The notes: generated by a model from the letters alone, not told the origin. Positions 7,325 through 14,951 are shown, numbered from the stretch's first letter. The stretch is 17,832 nt of DNA from Candidatus Dadabacteria bacterium (GCA_020027805.1 JAHKKQ010000046.1:1-17832); one strand, 5' to 3'. A program made the numbers and translations.

Positions 7325-7669
7325 ATGGGTGAAAAAAGAAAATCCAGGAGACTTCCCAACAGGAAGAGGATAAGGCTGGGGAAAGAGAACCCGACATACA
7401 TGGGGTACGCCGTGAATATATCCGAGCGCGGTCTCGAGATAGAGGCCCGGAATATATTCCCCTCCGGAACCGGGATAGTAATAAGCTTCCAGGACGAGAG
7501 CGATCCTGGAAAAGACAGCGAGGAAATACGGGTAGAAGGCGTCGTCAAATGGTGCACCAGGCTAGTGGGGAGCTTATCCGGAAGAATGGGGGTCGAGATA
7601 GTCGACGACTCGGTGGAGGTCGTCAAAAACATTTACAAAGATAAGATCAACAAGCTTATCAAAGAGTAA
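7325..7669 (+). CDS. PilZ-domain protein (probable c-di-GMP effector)
   Basis: This 114-residue protein is almost entirely a single PilZ domain. It carries the two c-di-GMP-binding signatures: the RxxxR element in RRLPNR (9-13) and NISERG (31-36), matching (D/N)xSxxG. Then come beta strands with EGVVKW and GRMGVEIVD, and a basic C-terminal helix. Stand-alone PilZ proteins act as c-di-GMP receptors that modulate motility, polysaccharide or surface functions through partner proteins; the partner here is unknown. AGAGG lies seven bases before the ATG. A TATAAT at 7303-7308 would give a very short leader, though no good -35 box is spaced correctly. It is a lone plus-strand gene, divergent from the dehydrogenases and convergent with the Nudix gene. 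Confidence 0.87.
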   Translation: MGEKRKSRRLPNRKRIRLGKENPTYMGYAVNISERGLEIEARNIFPSGTGIVISFQDESDPGKDSEEIRVEGVVKWCTRLVGSLSGRMGVEIVDDSVEVVKNIYKDKINKLIKE

Positions 7670-7772
7670 TGCCTTTTTAAATTAGCGCAGCCTGTTCGCC
7701 CTCACAGGAAATTTTCCTTCAAAACAAGTTCATTCGCTAACTCCAAACGCCGTTTCCGGTCCCGCGTGTTTC

Positions 7773-8243
7773 CTAAAACCTCGGGGCGTAGGCCAGGTTC
7801 TGCAGCCAGAAATCTATTACGTACTCGATCCTCGGAAGCAGCAGCGACCGGTACTTGTCGAGGTCGGGAAGATGCACCCAGCGGCATTCTATAATCCCCT
7901 CCCTGAACTGGGGGGCAACGTCCGAATCCTCGCCGTGACAATGGACCAGATACCAGTGGGTCTTCTTCAGATACTTTGTTTTCTCGTGCCTCGTGGTATG
8001 CCACGTGGACACGAGCTTCCCCTGAATAGTGAGCTTGTCCTTATCGAGCCCTGTCTCTTCGCTTATCTCCCTGAGCGCGGTCTCGAGAGGGTCGGAGCCC
8101 ATCTCGAACCTGCCCTTGGGCAGGTCCCACTTCCCGCGCTTGAATATGAGGAGGATGTGGTAGTTGTCGTTATAAACGAGCCCTCCCGCAGACCTGACAC
8201 GAGGCAGGTTTAACGTATTGGCTAATGTGATATCTTCATCCAT
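7773..8243 (-). CDS. Nudix hydrolase (Ap4A hydrolase-like)
   Basis: This 156-residue protein has a Nudix fold with the box at residues 44-66. It reads PKGRFEMG-S-DPLETAL-REISEETGL. The catalytic REUxEExGU part is intact (R58, E59, E62, E63, G65). The first conserved Glu (GX5E) is Ser50. The SAGGLVYND and WDLPKGRFE context recalls bis(5'-nucleosyl)-tetraphosphatases and diphosphoinositol or polyphosphate Nudix enzymes, which cleave pyrophosphate bonds with Mg2+. Its ATG overlaps the end of the polyphosphate kinase gene (ATGGATGA), so the two are probably translationally coupled. That context supports a substrate from nucleotide-polyphosphate metabolism, but sequence cannot separate Ap4A from other substrates. 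Confidence 0.9.
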   Translation of the reverse strand: MDEDITLANTLNLPRVRSAGGLVYNDNYHILLIFKRGKWDLPKGRFEMGSDPLETALREISEETGLDKDKLTIQGKLVSTWHTTRHEKTKYLKKTHWYLVHCHGEDSDVAPQFREGIIECRWVHLPDLDKYRSLLLPRIEYVIDFWLQNLAYAPRF

Positions 8244-9123
8244 TTTGGGGTCCTGTCAGTACGTCCTGAACATGGAGCTTCTGCTCGTCGGCCAGTTCTT
8301 TCAGTACCGAGTATTGTAATTTATTGAGTCCGTCAAACGCAACTCCGTTTATCTCTATAGTATGCGTCTCCGTCACGTCCTCGCCGGTGAGGGGCACGAA
8401 TTTCTTGTTCCCGTAGAGTCTCACCGTGTAGAGCATGCACGTGAGTCTTGACGTTTTCCTCGAATTCGAGTTTATGAGCACCCACGGCGACTTTTCGGAC
8501 GCCGTATGGGCGAACATCTGTTCCTTGTACTTCGTGAAAGTCTCCCATTTCTTACGAGCATTGTAATCGTTTTCCGAGAATTTCCAAAATTTGAGGGGAT
8601 CGGTCAGGCGCTCCTGGAAACGGTAGAGCTGGTGTTCGGGATCAACGGACAGGTAAAACTTCACAAGCTTGAGGCCCCCGTCTATGAGCTCGTGCTCCCA
8701 GTCGAGCACCTTGCCTATGAAATACTCGTACTGCTTCTGCGTGCAGTAGCCCATCGTCGGCTCTATGAGGGCGCGGTTATACCACGAGCGGTCGAAGAAC
8801 ACCACCTCGCCCGGTTCCGGCAGGTGCTGCTCGTACCTGTGGAACCAGTATTTGGACTCTTTAGGCGTCGGCACCCCCAGGTCCACAATGTGATAGTACT
8901 TCGGCATGAGGTTCTGTGTAAACCTGAGTATTGTCGAGCCCTTGCCCGCGGCGTCGCGGCCGTCGAAGCATACACACCACCTCTCCCCGTTCTTTACTAT
9001 GCTCTGCTGCATCAGGAGCAGCTCGAGCTGGAGGCGCCGCTTCTCGATATAATAATCCTTGAGGCTGATCCCCTCATACGGGGATTCAATCTTTTCCACT
9101 CTGCTGCCCATAATCTTTTTCAT
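8236..9123 (-). CDS. ppk2: Polyphosphate kinase 2 family protein
   Basis: This 295-residue protein covers the full single-domain PPK2 fold. It has a Walker A-type FDGRDAAGKG (53-62) and a Walker B-type VVFFDRSWYNR (107-117). These are followed by the EPTMGYC and WEHELIDGGLKLVKFYLSVD segments and the lid region RLTDPLKFWKFSENDYNARKKWE. PPK2 enzymes transfer phosphate between polyphosphate and nucleotides, usually toward NDP or NTP synthesis. The subclass cannot be assigned with confidence; single-domain class I or III is likely. GGAGGA precedes the ATG by eight bases. The stop overlaps the start of the Nudix gene, giving a two-gene unit for polyphosphate and nucleotide phosphate turnover. Confidence 0.94.
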   Translation of the reverse strand: MKKIMGSRVEKIESPYEGISLKDYYIEKRRLQLELLLMQQSIVKNGERWCVCFDGRDAAGKGSTILRFTQNLMPKYYHIVDLGVPTPKESKYWFHRYEQHLPEPGEVVFFDRSWYNRALIEPTMGYCTQKQYEYFIGKVLDWEHELIDGGLKLVKFYLSVDPEHQLYRFQERLTDPLKFWKFSENDYNARKKWETFTKYKEQMFAHTASEKSPWVLINSNSRKTSRLTCMLYTVRLYGNKKFVPLTGEDVTETHTIEINGVAFDGLNKLQYSVLKELADEQKLHVQDVLTGPQNG

Positions 9124-9355
9124 GAAGCTGCTCCTCCGTATCTTCCCTTAGGCCGGTCATCCGGGAATAGGGTTTCCAAACGGTTTCCGGGAAGCCTACA
9201 TGGACCGATTACAACCCTCCCCTTTTTATTTATTTCGGGGCGGTGAGTATGATTTAATTTACATACAAACACGGTTTAGTATCACTTCGGCAGGTTGGAT
9301 TCGGTGCGTCAATTATTATATAAAAATACACCCGTTATTTCAAATCCCATCCTTT

Positions 9356-9383
9356 ATCCGCAGGCCGGCATCCGCAGGCCGGG
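9356..9383. repeat. Short tandem repeat, 2 x 14 bp
   Basis: ATCCGCAGGCCGGC (9356-9369) is followed at once by ATCCGCAGGCCGGG (9370-9383), 13 of 14 identical. It lies in the gap upstream of the acidic protein gene and has no evident function. Confidence 0.6.
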
Positions 9384-9438
9384 CGGGACCGGATTCATGC
9401 TATCGGAAACCCGGGCCGCCGTCAAACCCGGTGATACG

Positions 9439-9467
9439 TTGCCGAACCCGCATATAAGCACTATTAT
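9439..9467 (+). promoter_or_regulatory. Candidate promoter of the acidic repeat protein
   Basis: TTGCCG, 17 bases, TATTAT, with four and five matches to the sigma70 consensus. It predicts a transcript start near 9474 and a leader of about 53 bases carrying GGAAAGGAGA before the ATG. Confidence 0.45.
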
Positions 9468-9526
9468 TAGAATTATACGGAACAATGTTAAGGAATCGTT
9501 AAGAAGATACGGAAAGGAGACGTTAA

Positions 9527-10015
9527 ATGAAAGCGTTATTGAGAACGGCCGGGGGTTATCTGTCGATTTTCGTAATCGGCGCCGGGATAACCTGTTCGAT
9601 CGACTGCGCCCTGGCCGGGGAATTCGCGCCTGAAACCCACGGTGGCGGGATTATGTTCCAGATAGACCCCGAGACAGAAGAGCTCGACCAGGTATCGGAA
9701 CCGGTGGGCGATATATCCGAGCAGCCTGTAGGGGTACCGACCGAGCAGCTCGACGAGGTATCCGAAACGGACGACCAGGCTTCAGAAGAGGTCGGCGACG
9801 ACATAGCCCCCACAGAGCCGCTCGATGAAGACTCAGAGACAGACGACCAGGCCTCCGAGGAAGTGGGCGCTGACTCGGAGACGGCCGGGCAGGCTTCCGA
9901 GGTACTCCCCGACGCTCCGGAAGGTGAGGAATATCCCCTCGAAGAACAGGCGCCGGTAGAGGAACAGATGCCTCTCGGCGACAGGGAGGCCGAGGGAAGG
10001 GGATTGGGGGAGTGA
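9527..10015 (+). CDS. Secreted, highly acidic repeat protein of unknown function
   Basis: This 162-residue protein has a signal peptide (about 1-31, cleaved near CALAG), then a chain dominated by Glu, Asp, Gln, Ser and Pro with no folded-domain signature. Repeats of about 22-24 residues are visible: TEELDQVSEPVGDISEQ, TEQLDEVSETDDQASEEVGD, TEPLDEDSETDDQASEEVGA and a degenerate SETAGQASEV. The two best copies start 72 bases apart (9749 and 9821) and differ mostly at synonymous positions, suggesting the protein repeat is kept by selection. A strong GGAAAGGAGA ribosome site and a promoter support reality over the long reverse-strand shadow frame. Mature protein would be disordered, strongly negative and periplasmic or extracellular. 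Cation or surface binding is only a guess. Confidence 0.72.
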   Translation: MKALLRTAGGYLSIFVIGAGITCSIDCALAGEFAPETHGGGIMFQIDPETEELDQVSEPVGDISEQPVGVPTEQLDEVSETDDQASEEVGDDIAPTEPLDEDSETDDQASEEVGADSETAGQASEVLPDAPEGEEYPLEEQAPVEEQMPLGDREAEGRGLGE

Positions 10016-10103
10016 ATACATAACATAAGAGAAAGCGCCGAACCCAAGACTACGTTATTAATCCGAAATCCCCCGCTATTCGGGCAGCCGCGGGTAATAG
10101 CTT

Positions 10104-11549
10104 TCACCCTTTTACTACGCCGATAGGTCTCAGGCGCGCGACCTTATTCGCAATACCGGCGTTGTGGACCACGTCGACGACGTCGTCTATAAGCTTATAC
10201 GCCTCGGGCATCTCTTCGTATACGGTTTTTCTGCCTTTAGCCATTACTATTATCCCCTTCTCGCCGAGCTCGGAAATAATGTCCCTCCCCCTGCCCAGCT
10301 TAAGCGCCTTCGTCCGTGACATCATGCGCCCTGCCCCGTGACAGCTGGAGCCGAACGTTTCGTCGAGCGCCGCCTCGGTCCCTACGAGCACATAGGACGC
10401 CCTGCCCATATCCCCCGGGATCAGCACCGGGTGACCGACGTGCTTGTATATGTCGGGTATCAGGGGATGCCCCTTGGGGAATGCCCTGGTCGCGCCCTTC
10501 CTGTGGACGCACACCTTCTTCATTTCCCCGTTCACCTTGTGCGTCTCGAATTTGGCTATGTTGTGACTCACGTCGTAAACGAGACTGCCGCCGAGATCCC
10601 CGGGACCGATACGGAATACGGAATAGAAAGAATCCCTGACGAAGGACATTATCACCTGCCTGTTCACCCAGGCGTAATTCACGGCAGCCGCGAACGCCGA
10701 GAGGTACCTCCTCCCCTCTTCGGATCTGATATGAGCGCAGGCGAGCTGCTTGTCCGGGAGCTCGAGGCCCTTCTTCCTCATATAGGAAAGCATGACGTCT
10801 ATGTAATCGGTGCAGATCTGATGGCCGAAACCCCTCGAGCCGCAGTGGATGAGCACGCACACCTGACCTTTGAAAAGGCCGAAGGAGTTGGCGACCGACG
10901 GGTTAAACACCTCGTCGACGATGTCGATCTCGAGAAAGTGGTTTCCCGAGCCGAGCGTGCCGATCTCGTCCTTTCCCCTCTCGTAAGCCCTCTCGCTCAC
11001 GGCGGCCGGGTCCCCCCCGGCGAATGTGCCGTAATCCTCTACCCTCTGAGCGTCCTCCTTCTCGCCGTACCCTTTATCTATCGCCCATTTGATGCCCTTC
11101 GATATTATCTGTTTATAATCCTCCTGAGAGAGCTTGATCTTCCCCCCTTCGCCTAACCCGCAGGGGACGCGCCTGAATATATCGGTGACGAGGTCCCTTA
11201 GCGAAGGTCTCACTTCCTCTTCAGTGAGGTCGGTCCTCATTAGCCTCACGCCGCAGTTAATGTCGTAACCCACCCCTCCGGGCGATATGACACCATCCTC
11301 GGCATCGAACGCGGCGACACCCCCGATAGGGAACCCGTACCCCCAGTGTATGTCGGGCATGGCTATGGAGTATTTCTGGATGCCGGGGAGATAGGCGACG
11401 TTCATCACCTGCTCGAGGGCCTTTTCCTCTCTTATGGCCTCGAGCATCTTTTCGGTCGTATAGACCCTTCCCGGGACGAGCATCCCTCCTGTCCGCGGGA
11501 TCTCCCAGAGGTAGTCGTGTATTTTCCTGACTTCTATCCTGTCACTCAC
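10104..11549 (-). CDS. rtcB: RNA-splicing ligase RtcB
   Basis: This 481-residue protein is full length for RtcB, which joins RNA 2',3'-cyclic phosphate or 3'-phosphate ends to 5'-OH ends using GTP and Mn2+. All key residues are in place: metal ligands Cys99 (GYDINCG), His204 (GSGNHF), His235 (IHCGSRG) and His329 (VSHN), and the guanylylated His404 (SSCHGAG). The numbering is almost the same as in the Pyrococcus enzyme. The start is GTG, with GAAGAGG five bases upstream. It follows hpf by 53 bp in the same direction with no evident promoter between, suggesting co-transcription. No archease or rtcA/rtcR is present; in bacteria RtcB is linked to tRNA or rRNA repair after stress. Confidence 0.96.
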   Translation of the reverse strand: MSDRIEVRKIHDYLWEIPRTGGMLVPGRVYTTEKMLEAIREEKALEQVMNVAYLPGIQKYSIAMPDIHWGYGFPIGGVAAFDAEDGVISPGGVGYDINCGVRLMRTDLTEEEVRPSLRDLVTDIFRRVPCGLGEGGKIKLSQEDYKQIISKGIKWAIDKGYGEKEDAQRVEDYGTFAGGDPAAVSERAYERGKDEIGTLGSGNHFLEIDIVDEVFNPSVANSFGLFKGQVCVLIHCGSRGFGHQICTDYIDVMLSYMRKKGLELPDKQLACAHIRSEEGRRYLSAFAAAVNYAWVNRQVIMSFVRDSFYSVFRIGPGDLGGSLVYDVSHNIAKFETHKVNGEMKKVCVHRKGATRAFPKGHPLIPDIYKHVGHPVLIPGDMGRASYVLVGTEAALDETFGSSCHGAGRMMSRTKALKLGRGRDIISELGEKGIIVMAKGRKTVYEEMPEAYKLIDDVVDVVHNAGIANKVARLRPIGVVKG

Positions 11550-11602
11550 TGCGGCCTCTTCTCTTTAAAAAATTTTGCACCCTGTTTTACACAAGATCGA
11601 AT

Positions 11603-12151
11603 CTAAGGCGTTATAAGCCCGTATTTCCCCGACTTCTTTCTGTAGATTACGTTCAGGTCGCCCGTGTCCACGTTCCTGAAGACGAGAAAGAACCTGTCCT
11701 CGTCCTGGAGCACCATCAGCGCTTCCTCAGCCGTAAGCGGTTTCTCTATAGATAGCTTTTCCTCCGATACCAGCCCCGCCTCGCGGACCGGGGGTTCTTC
11801 GTTCCTCCTCTTCGCCTTCTCCCGCGCAATGTCCTTCCTTATCTCGATCCGCCTTTCCTTGAGCCGGTTCAGCTGCTTGTCGATATCGTCGAGTGTGAAT
11901 TCGAGCGACATGAAGGTATCGTTCGACTCTTCCCATGCGTGGAGCGCCCCGCCGCCCGGGGTCTTGAGGTAGAGGTCTATGTCGACCCTGTGCCTCTCCC
12001 TGTGCTTCTCCACCGTGAAAGTTACCACCGCCTCGACCTCCCCCTCTCCCATCTCTTTCAAATGCCGTTCCAGTTTCGAGAGCCCGTGTTCCGTGATGCT
12101 CCTTATGTCTTCCGATATTCCGATCCCCTTTCCAATGAGCTCGATCTTCAT
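11603..12151 (-). CDS. hpf: Ribosome hibernation promoting factor, long form
   Basis: This 182-residue protein has the two-domain layout of long HPF. Residues 1-105 form the S30AE/YfiA domain (IELIGKGIGISEDIR, TFTVEKHRERHRVDIDL, SMDDIDKQL-like DDIDKQLNRLKER). A charged linker (106-135) follows, and residues 137-182 are the C-terminal dimerisation domain (KPLTAEEALMVLQDEDRFFLVFRN, LNVIYRKKSGKYGLI). Long HPF binds the 30S decoding region and pairs ribosomes into inactive 100S particles in starvation. AGAGGTGA lies just before the ATG. A TACAAT at 12169-12174 gives it a probable promoter of its own, and rtcB is next in the transcript. Together they suggest a stress unit of ribosome storage and RNA repair. 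Confidence 0.95.
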   Translation of the reverse strand: MKIELIGKGIGISEDIRSITEHGLSKLERHLKEMGEGEVEAVVTFTVEKHRERHRVDIDLYLKTPGGGALHAWEESNDTFMSLEFTLDDIDKQLNRLKERRIEIRKDIAREKAKRRNEEPPVREAGLVSEEKLSIEKPLTAEEALMVLQDEDRFFLVFRNVDTGDLNVIYRKKSGKYGLITP

Positions 12152-12168
12152 ATATTCACCTCTTGTAT

Positions 12169-12196
12169 ATTGTAGTTACCGGGAGCACAAGTACAA
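12169..12196 (-). promoter_or_regulatory. Candidate promoter of hpf-rtcB
   Basis: On the minus strand: TTGTAC, 16 bases, TACAAT. The -10 box matches five of six bases, the -35 box three. The transcript would start near 12162, giving an unusually short leader of about 11 bases that is nearly all Shine-Dalgarno sequence. Confidence 0.4.
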
Positions 12197-12217
12197 CCAC
12201 CGCATGCTATACTCCGG

Positions 12218-13981
12218 CTATTCCTGAATCACATAACGACCGGGCGCGTCCCCCAAAGGCGCATAACCCTTTCTCGCAGCGCCCATAGAAGGCGGACTGG
12301 TTCTATTTCCCGAGCGCTTCCTCAGCCATGCTCCCCACGCCTCCCACCAGGAGCCTTCCTTCTCGGGCGTCCTCGAGATCCAGCTCCCGGGGTCGATATA
12401 CGTGTCACTCTCTTTCCTCGTCCCCAGGCGGTAGCTCCTGCCGGGGTGTCCAGGCTCGCTCACTATGCCCGCGTTATGTCCGCCGCTCGTGAGCACGAAC
12501 GTCACCTCGGTGTCCGCGAGGAGGTTTATCTTGTAAACAGAACGCCACGGAGCCACGTGATCCCTCTCGGTCGATACCACGAACATCGGAACCCTTATAT
12601 CCGTGAGCGAAACAGGCCTGTCTTTTACAAGGTACCGCCCTTCGGCAAGGTCGTTGTTGTGGAACAGGCTCGTGAGATACTCCGAGTGCATACGGTACGG
12701 CATCCTCGTCGCGTCAGCATTCCAGGCCAACAGGTCGAACATCGGCTCGCGCTCCCCCAGGAGATAGTCATGCACCATGCGCGACCAGATGAGGTCGTTT
12801 GACCGGAGCATCTGAAACGCCCCCGCCATCTGCTTCGTGTCCAGGTAGCCCTGGTCCCACATCATATCCTCGAGAAAAGCGAGCTGGCTCTCGTCGATGA
12901 AAAGCATCAGCTCCCCCGCCTCATGGAAGTCGGTCTGGGCGGCGAGCAGCGTAATGCTCCCTAGACGTCCGTCACCGTCCCGGGCCATCGCTGCTGAGGC
13001 GGCTGCGAGCAGCGTGCCGCCGAGACAATAACCGAGGGCGTGCACATGTCTCCGGGGGATAATAGCGTTGATTGCCCTGAGCGCCTCCATTATCCCGAGC
13101 TCCAGATAATCCCCCATACCGGTTTCCCTGTCTTCGGGCCCCGGGTTTTTCCACGAAATCACGAAGACCGTGTGTCCTTTATCGACGAGGTATTTGACGA
13201 GAGAATTATGCGGAGAGAGGTCGAGAATATAATATTTCATAATCCAGGCCGGGACGATAAGGACAGGCTCCGCGTATACGTCTACGGTAGAGGGCTCATA
13301 CTGTATAAGCTCGATCAGACGATTCCTGAAAACCACCTTGCCGGGTGTGACGGCAACCGTTTTCCCGACCTCGAATTTTTCCGTCCCGACCGGTTTTTTG
13401 CCGATTACGGACCGCTCCCAGTCCTCAAGCAGGTTGAGCCACCCTCGAAAGAGGTTATTCCCCCCGGACTCGATCGTCTTCCTGAGTATCTCCGGGTTCG
13501 TCTGTATAAAATTCGATGGCGCAAATATATCGAGTATCTGGCGGGTGACGAACGAGACGACGTCTTCATGGTGACGGTTTACCCCGTCAACCCCCGTAGT
13601 CGCGTTATGGAACCATTGCTGGGTCAGGAGGAAAGACTGATACATCAGATTAAACGGCACGTGCTGCCACTCCTCGGCGCCGAACCGCTTATCCTGGGGC
13701 AGGGGTTCTATACAGGGCTCCGTTCCTGACTTAGCAACGCACCTGAAGGCGTAAACATAGAACCTCACGGCCTTCCTGAGCGCTTTCTGCACGAGCTCGA
13801 GCTGCTTCGCAGGCGAAATGCCCAGATGCACGAGCCAGTCGAGGTAGGCGAGCATGATCGCCGCAGGCGATATGCCGAGCGTAAACCGGCTTATCGTGGA
13901 ATGCACCATCTTGTCCATGCCCGAAAGTGCGTTCGGCATGTCCGCTTCGCCGTCAATATCGTCCCTGATTTTAATGGTCAT
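12218..13981 (-). CDS. phaC: Poly(3-hydroxyalkanoate) synthase, class I-type
   Basis: This 587-residue protein matches class I PhaC in length and layout. The N-terminal PhaC domain (about 75-245; EEWQHVPFNLMYQSFLLTQQW, SNFIQTNPEI) precedes the alpha/beta-hydrolase core. The lipase-like box GYCLGG holds nucleophile Cys319, with Asp474 (TERDHVAPW) and His502 (GGHNAG) completing the triad. The Cupriavidus enzyme uses Cys319, Asp480 and His508, so spacing agrees closely. The enzyme polymerises hydroxyacyl-CoA into storage granules. No phaA, phaB, phasin or depolymerase is nearby. The ATG at 13981 has only a weak ribosome site; an internal ATG at residue 14 is an alternative. A strong GGAGG site 33 bases upstream instead serves a five-codon leader frame. 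Confidence 0.93.
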   Translation of the reverse strand: MTIKIRDDIDGEADMPNALSGMDKMVHSTISRFTLGISPAAIMLAYLDWLVHLGISPAKQLELVQKALRKAVRFYVYAFRCVAKSGTEPCIEPLPQDKRFGAEEWQHVPFNLMYQSFLLTQQWFHNATTGVDGVNRHHEDVVSFVTRQILDIFAPSNFIQTNPEILRKTIESGGNNLFRGWLNLLEDWERSVIGKKPVGTEKFEVGKTVAVTPGKVVFRNRLIELIQYEPSTVDVYAEPVLIVPAWIMKYYILDLSPHNSLVKYLVDKGHTVFVISWKNPGPEDRETGMGDYLELGIMEALRAINAIIPRRHVHALGYCLGGTLLAAASAAMARDGDGRLGSITLLAAQTDFHEAGELMLFIDESQLAFLEDMMWDQGYLDTKQMAGAFQMLRSNDLIWSRMVHDYLLGEREPMFDLLAWNADATRMPYRMHSEYLTSLFHNNDLAEGRYLVKDRPVSLTDIRVPMFVVSTERDHVAPWRSVYKINLLADTEVTFVLTSGGHNAGIVSEPGHPGRSYRLGTRKESDTYIDPGSWISRTPEKEGSWWEAWGAWLRKRSGNRTSPPSMGAARKGYAPLGDAPGRYVIQE

Positions 13982-14225
13982 CGTCTTTATCCGAGCCGAA
14001 GCATGTTATCAAACCTCCGTATATCAATAATAGGTGCAATCATCGTACCACAGGATAAATGAATGCAACTTATTATTATTACTTGGTTATTTATAATGCG
14101 AGTCCGTGTCGTCTGTCCGAAAAACTTACAGAAGAAGGATAAGCAATTACCTGTCTGTTTATTGATATGGCAGGATTCAGGCTAACGATTCGGACCGGAG
14201 GATATAATCGACCTTTCGAACTCCC
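13982..14225. other. Intergenic gap between the lipoprotein and phaC
   Basis: This 244-bp AT-rich stretch holds the phaC leader mini-ORF and its GGAGG site. I found no -35/-10 pair with correct spacing and no convincing terminator for the lipoprotein gene. Confidence 0.4.
13987..14004 (-). promoter_or_regulatory. Possible leader mini-ORF upstream of phaC
   Basis: A five-codon frame (ATG CTT CGG CTC GGA, then TAA; peptide MLRLG) has the best ribosome site in the region: GGAGG (14014-14018) nine bases before its ATG. It ends five bases before the phaC ATG and is out of frame with it. Ribosomes ending here could reinitiate at phaC. It is too short to judge by coding statistics, so it may be fortuitous. 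Confidence 0.3.
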
Positions 14226-14951
14226 TTACGGGCTCGCCTCCGTATCCCAATCCTTGTTAAATTCTATATTCTCGACCACCTTATAGGCTTTTTCTCTCAA
14301 TTCGGGATCTTTTTTCTCATCGACAGAAACATGAAGGAACATTACTTCGTAATAGAAGGCGTTCCTGTCCTTCTCGAGTTTGTCATATGGACCCGCGAAC
14401 ACGTAAAATTCGACCACTTCATAGAAATATTTATCGCTCGGCCTGAGCTCTTTATCACGGAACGTCGTAGTAGGGCCGCCCGCCTTGAACTGGAGCCGTT
14501 TGGATGATATGAAATTATAACTGGCCTCGGCGCAGATACCTTCGATACCTTTACACGTAACCGTTTCATAATTTACGACCTCAACCCCGAGGTCCTTATT
14601 ATTTATTAACTCCCTGTCATGGTAATTCTTTACCCAGTTGCGTAGATATTCGTTGTCTAGCTTATCGCTCCATTTCCTCAAACCGGTCGTGATGTAAATA
14701 AAGTATAAATCCTCCTCGTCTCCGCTCGCGAGCCTGAGCCTGTCCTCGCATGGATCGGGGCCGTAGAGTATCTCGGTCCAGTGTTTATCAACGTACCACT
14801 CCCCTTCCGCGGGCGGGAGCATCGATATACAGCCGCTGATTATCCTCTCCGAGGGGTTCTCTATAGAGACGTATTTCGTGGACGTGCAGCCGAACAGGAA
14901 AATAACGGGAGAAACAAGCGATATTACGATGGATGCGGCTCTGATGGTCAT
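14226..14951 (-). CDS. Lipoprotein of unknown function
   Basis: This 241-residue protein has a lipoprotein signal peptide: basic start, hydrophobic stretch, lipobox LFGC with Cys22. The mature part is mixed alpha/beta, rich in Tyr, Trp and charged residues (PPAEGEWYVDKHWTEILYGP, VEVVNYETVTCKGIEGICAEASY, EVVEFYVFAGPYDKLE, YYEVMFLHVS). Four further cysteines (41, 69, 134 and 139 approximately) may form disulfides. The pattern of a small envelope lipoprotein that tracks outer or inner membrane stress or cargo is common, but I recognise no family. The ribosome site is weak. The nearest genes, phaC downstream and tRNA-Pro upstream, give no functional clue. It is well separated on both sides (244 and 176 bp), so probably monocistronic. 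Confidence 0.8.
   Translation of the reverse strand: MTIRAASIVISLVSPVIFLFGCTSTKYVSIENPSERIISGCISMLPPAEGEWYVDKHWTEILYGPDPCEDRLRLASGDEEDLYFIYITTGLRKWSDKLDNEYLRNWVKNYHDRELINNKDLGVEVVNYETVTCKGIEGICAEASYNFISSKRLQFKAGGPTTTFRDKELRPSDKYFYEVVEFYVFAGPYDKLEKDRNAFYYEVMFLHVSVDEKKDPELREKAYKVVENIEFNKDWDTEASP

Larger units (their letters stand above)
9124..9526. other. 403-bp divergent intergenic region
   Basis: This stretch separates the ppk2 operon from the acidic repeat protein. It holds the promoter at 9439-9467 and a two-copy tandem repeat at 9356-9383, in AT-rich DNA elsewhere. I see no conserved ORF, RNA gene or convincing ppk2 promoter; GGAAACC occurs twice close together in the ppk2 leader (about 9164-9190, read on minus). 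Confidence 0.5.

Noticed and set aside
7691..7717. Terminator between the convergent PilZ and Nudix genes
   Set aside because: CCTGT/ACAGG is only a 5-bp stem with an 8-base loop and a mixed tail, too weak to call.
8506..9246. 246-codon plus-strand frame
   Set aside because: It is antisense to ppk2, whose motifs are unmistakable; the translation lacks any family signature.
10076..10102. Terminator after rtcB (GCTATT...AATAGC)
   Set aside because: A 6-bp stem with a 15-base loop and no T run on the minus strand; could be chance.
9556..10107. 183-codon minus-strand frame of Ser/Ala/Thr-rich sequence
   Set aside because: It is antisense to the acidic repeat protein, which has the signal peptide, ribosome site and promoter; the composition is the mirror of acidic codons.
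10338..11156. 272-codon plus-strand frame
   Set aside because: It is a shadow of rtcB, which has all active-site residues on the other strand.
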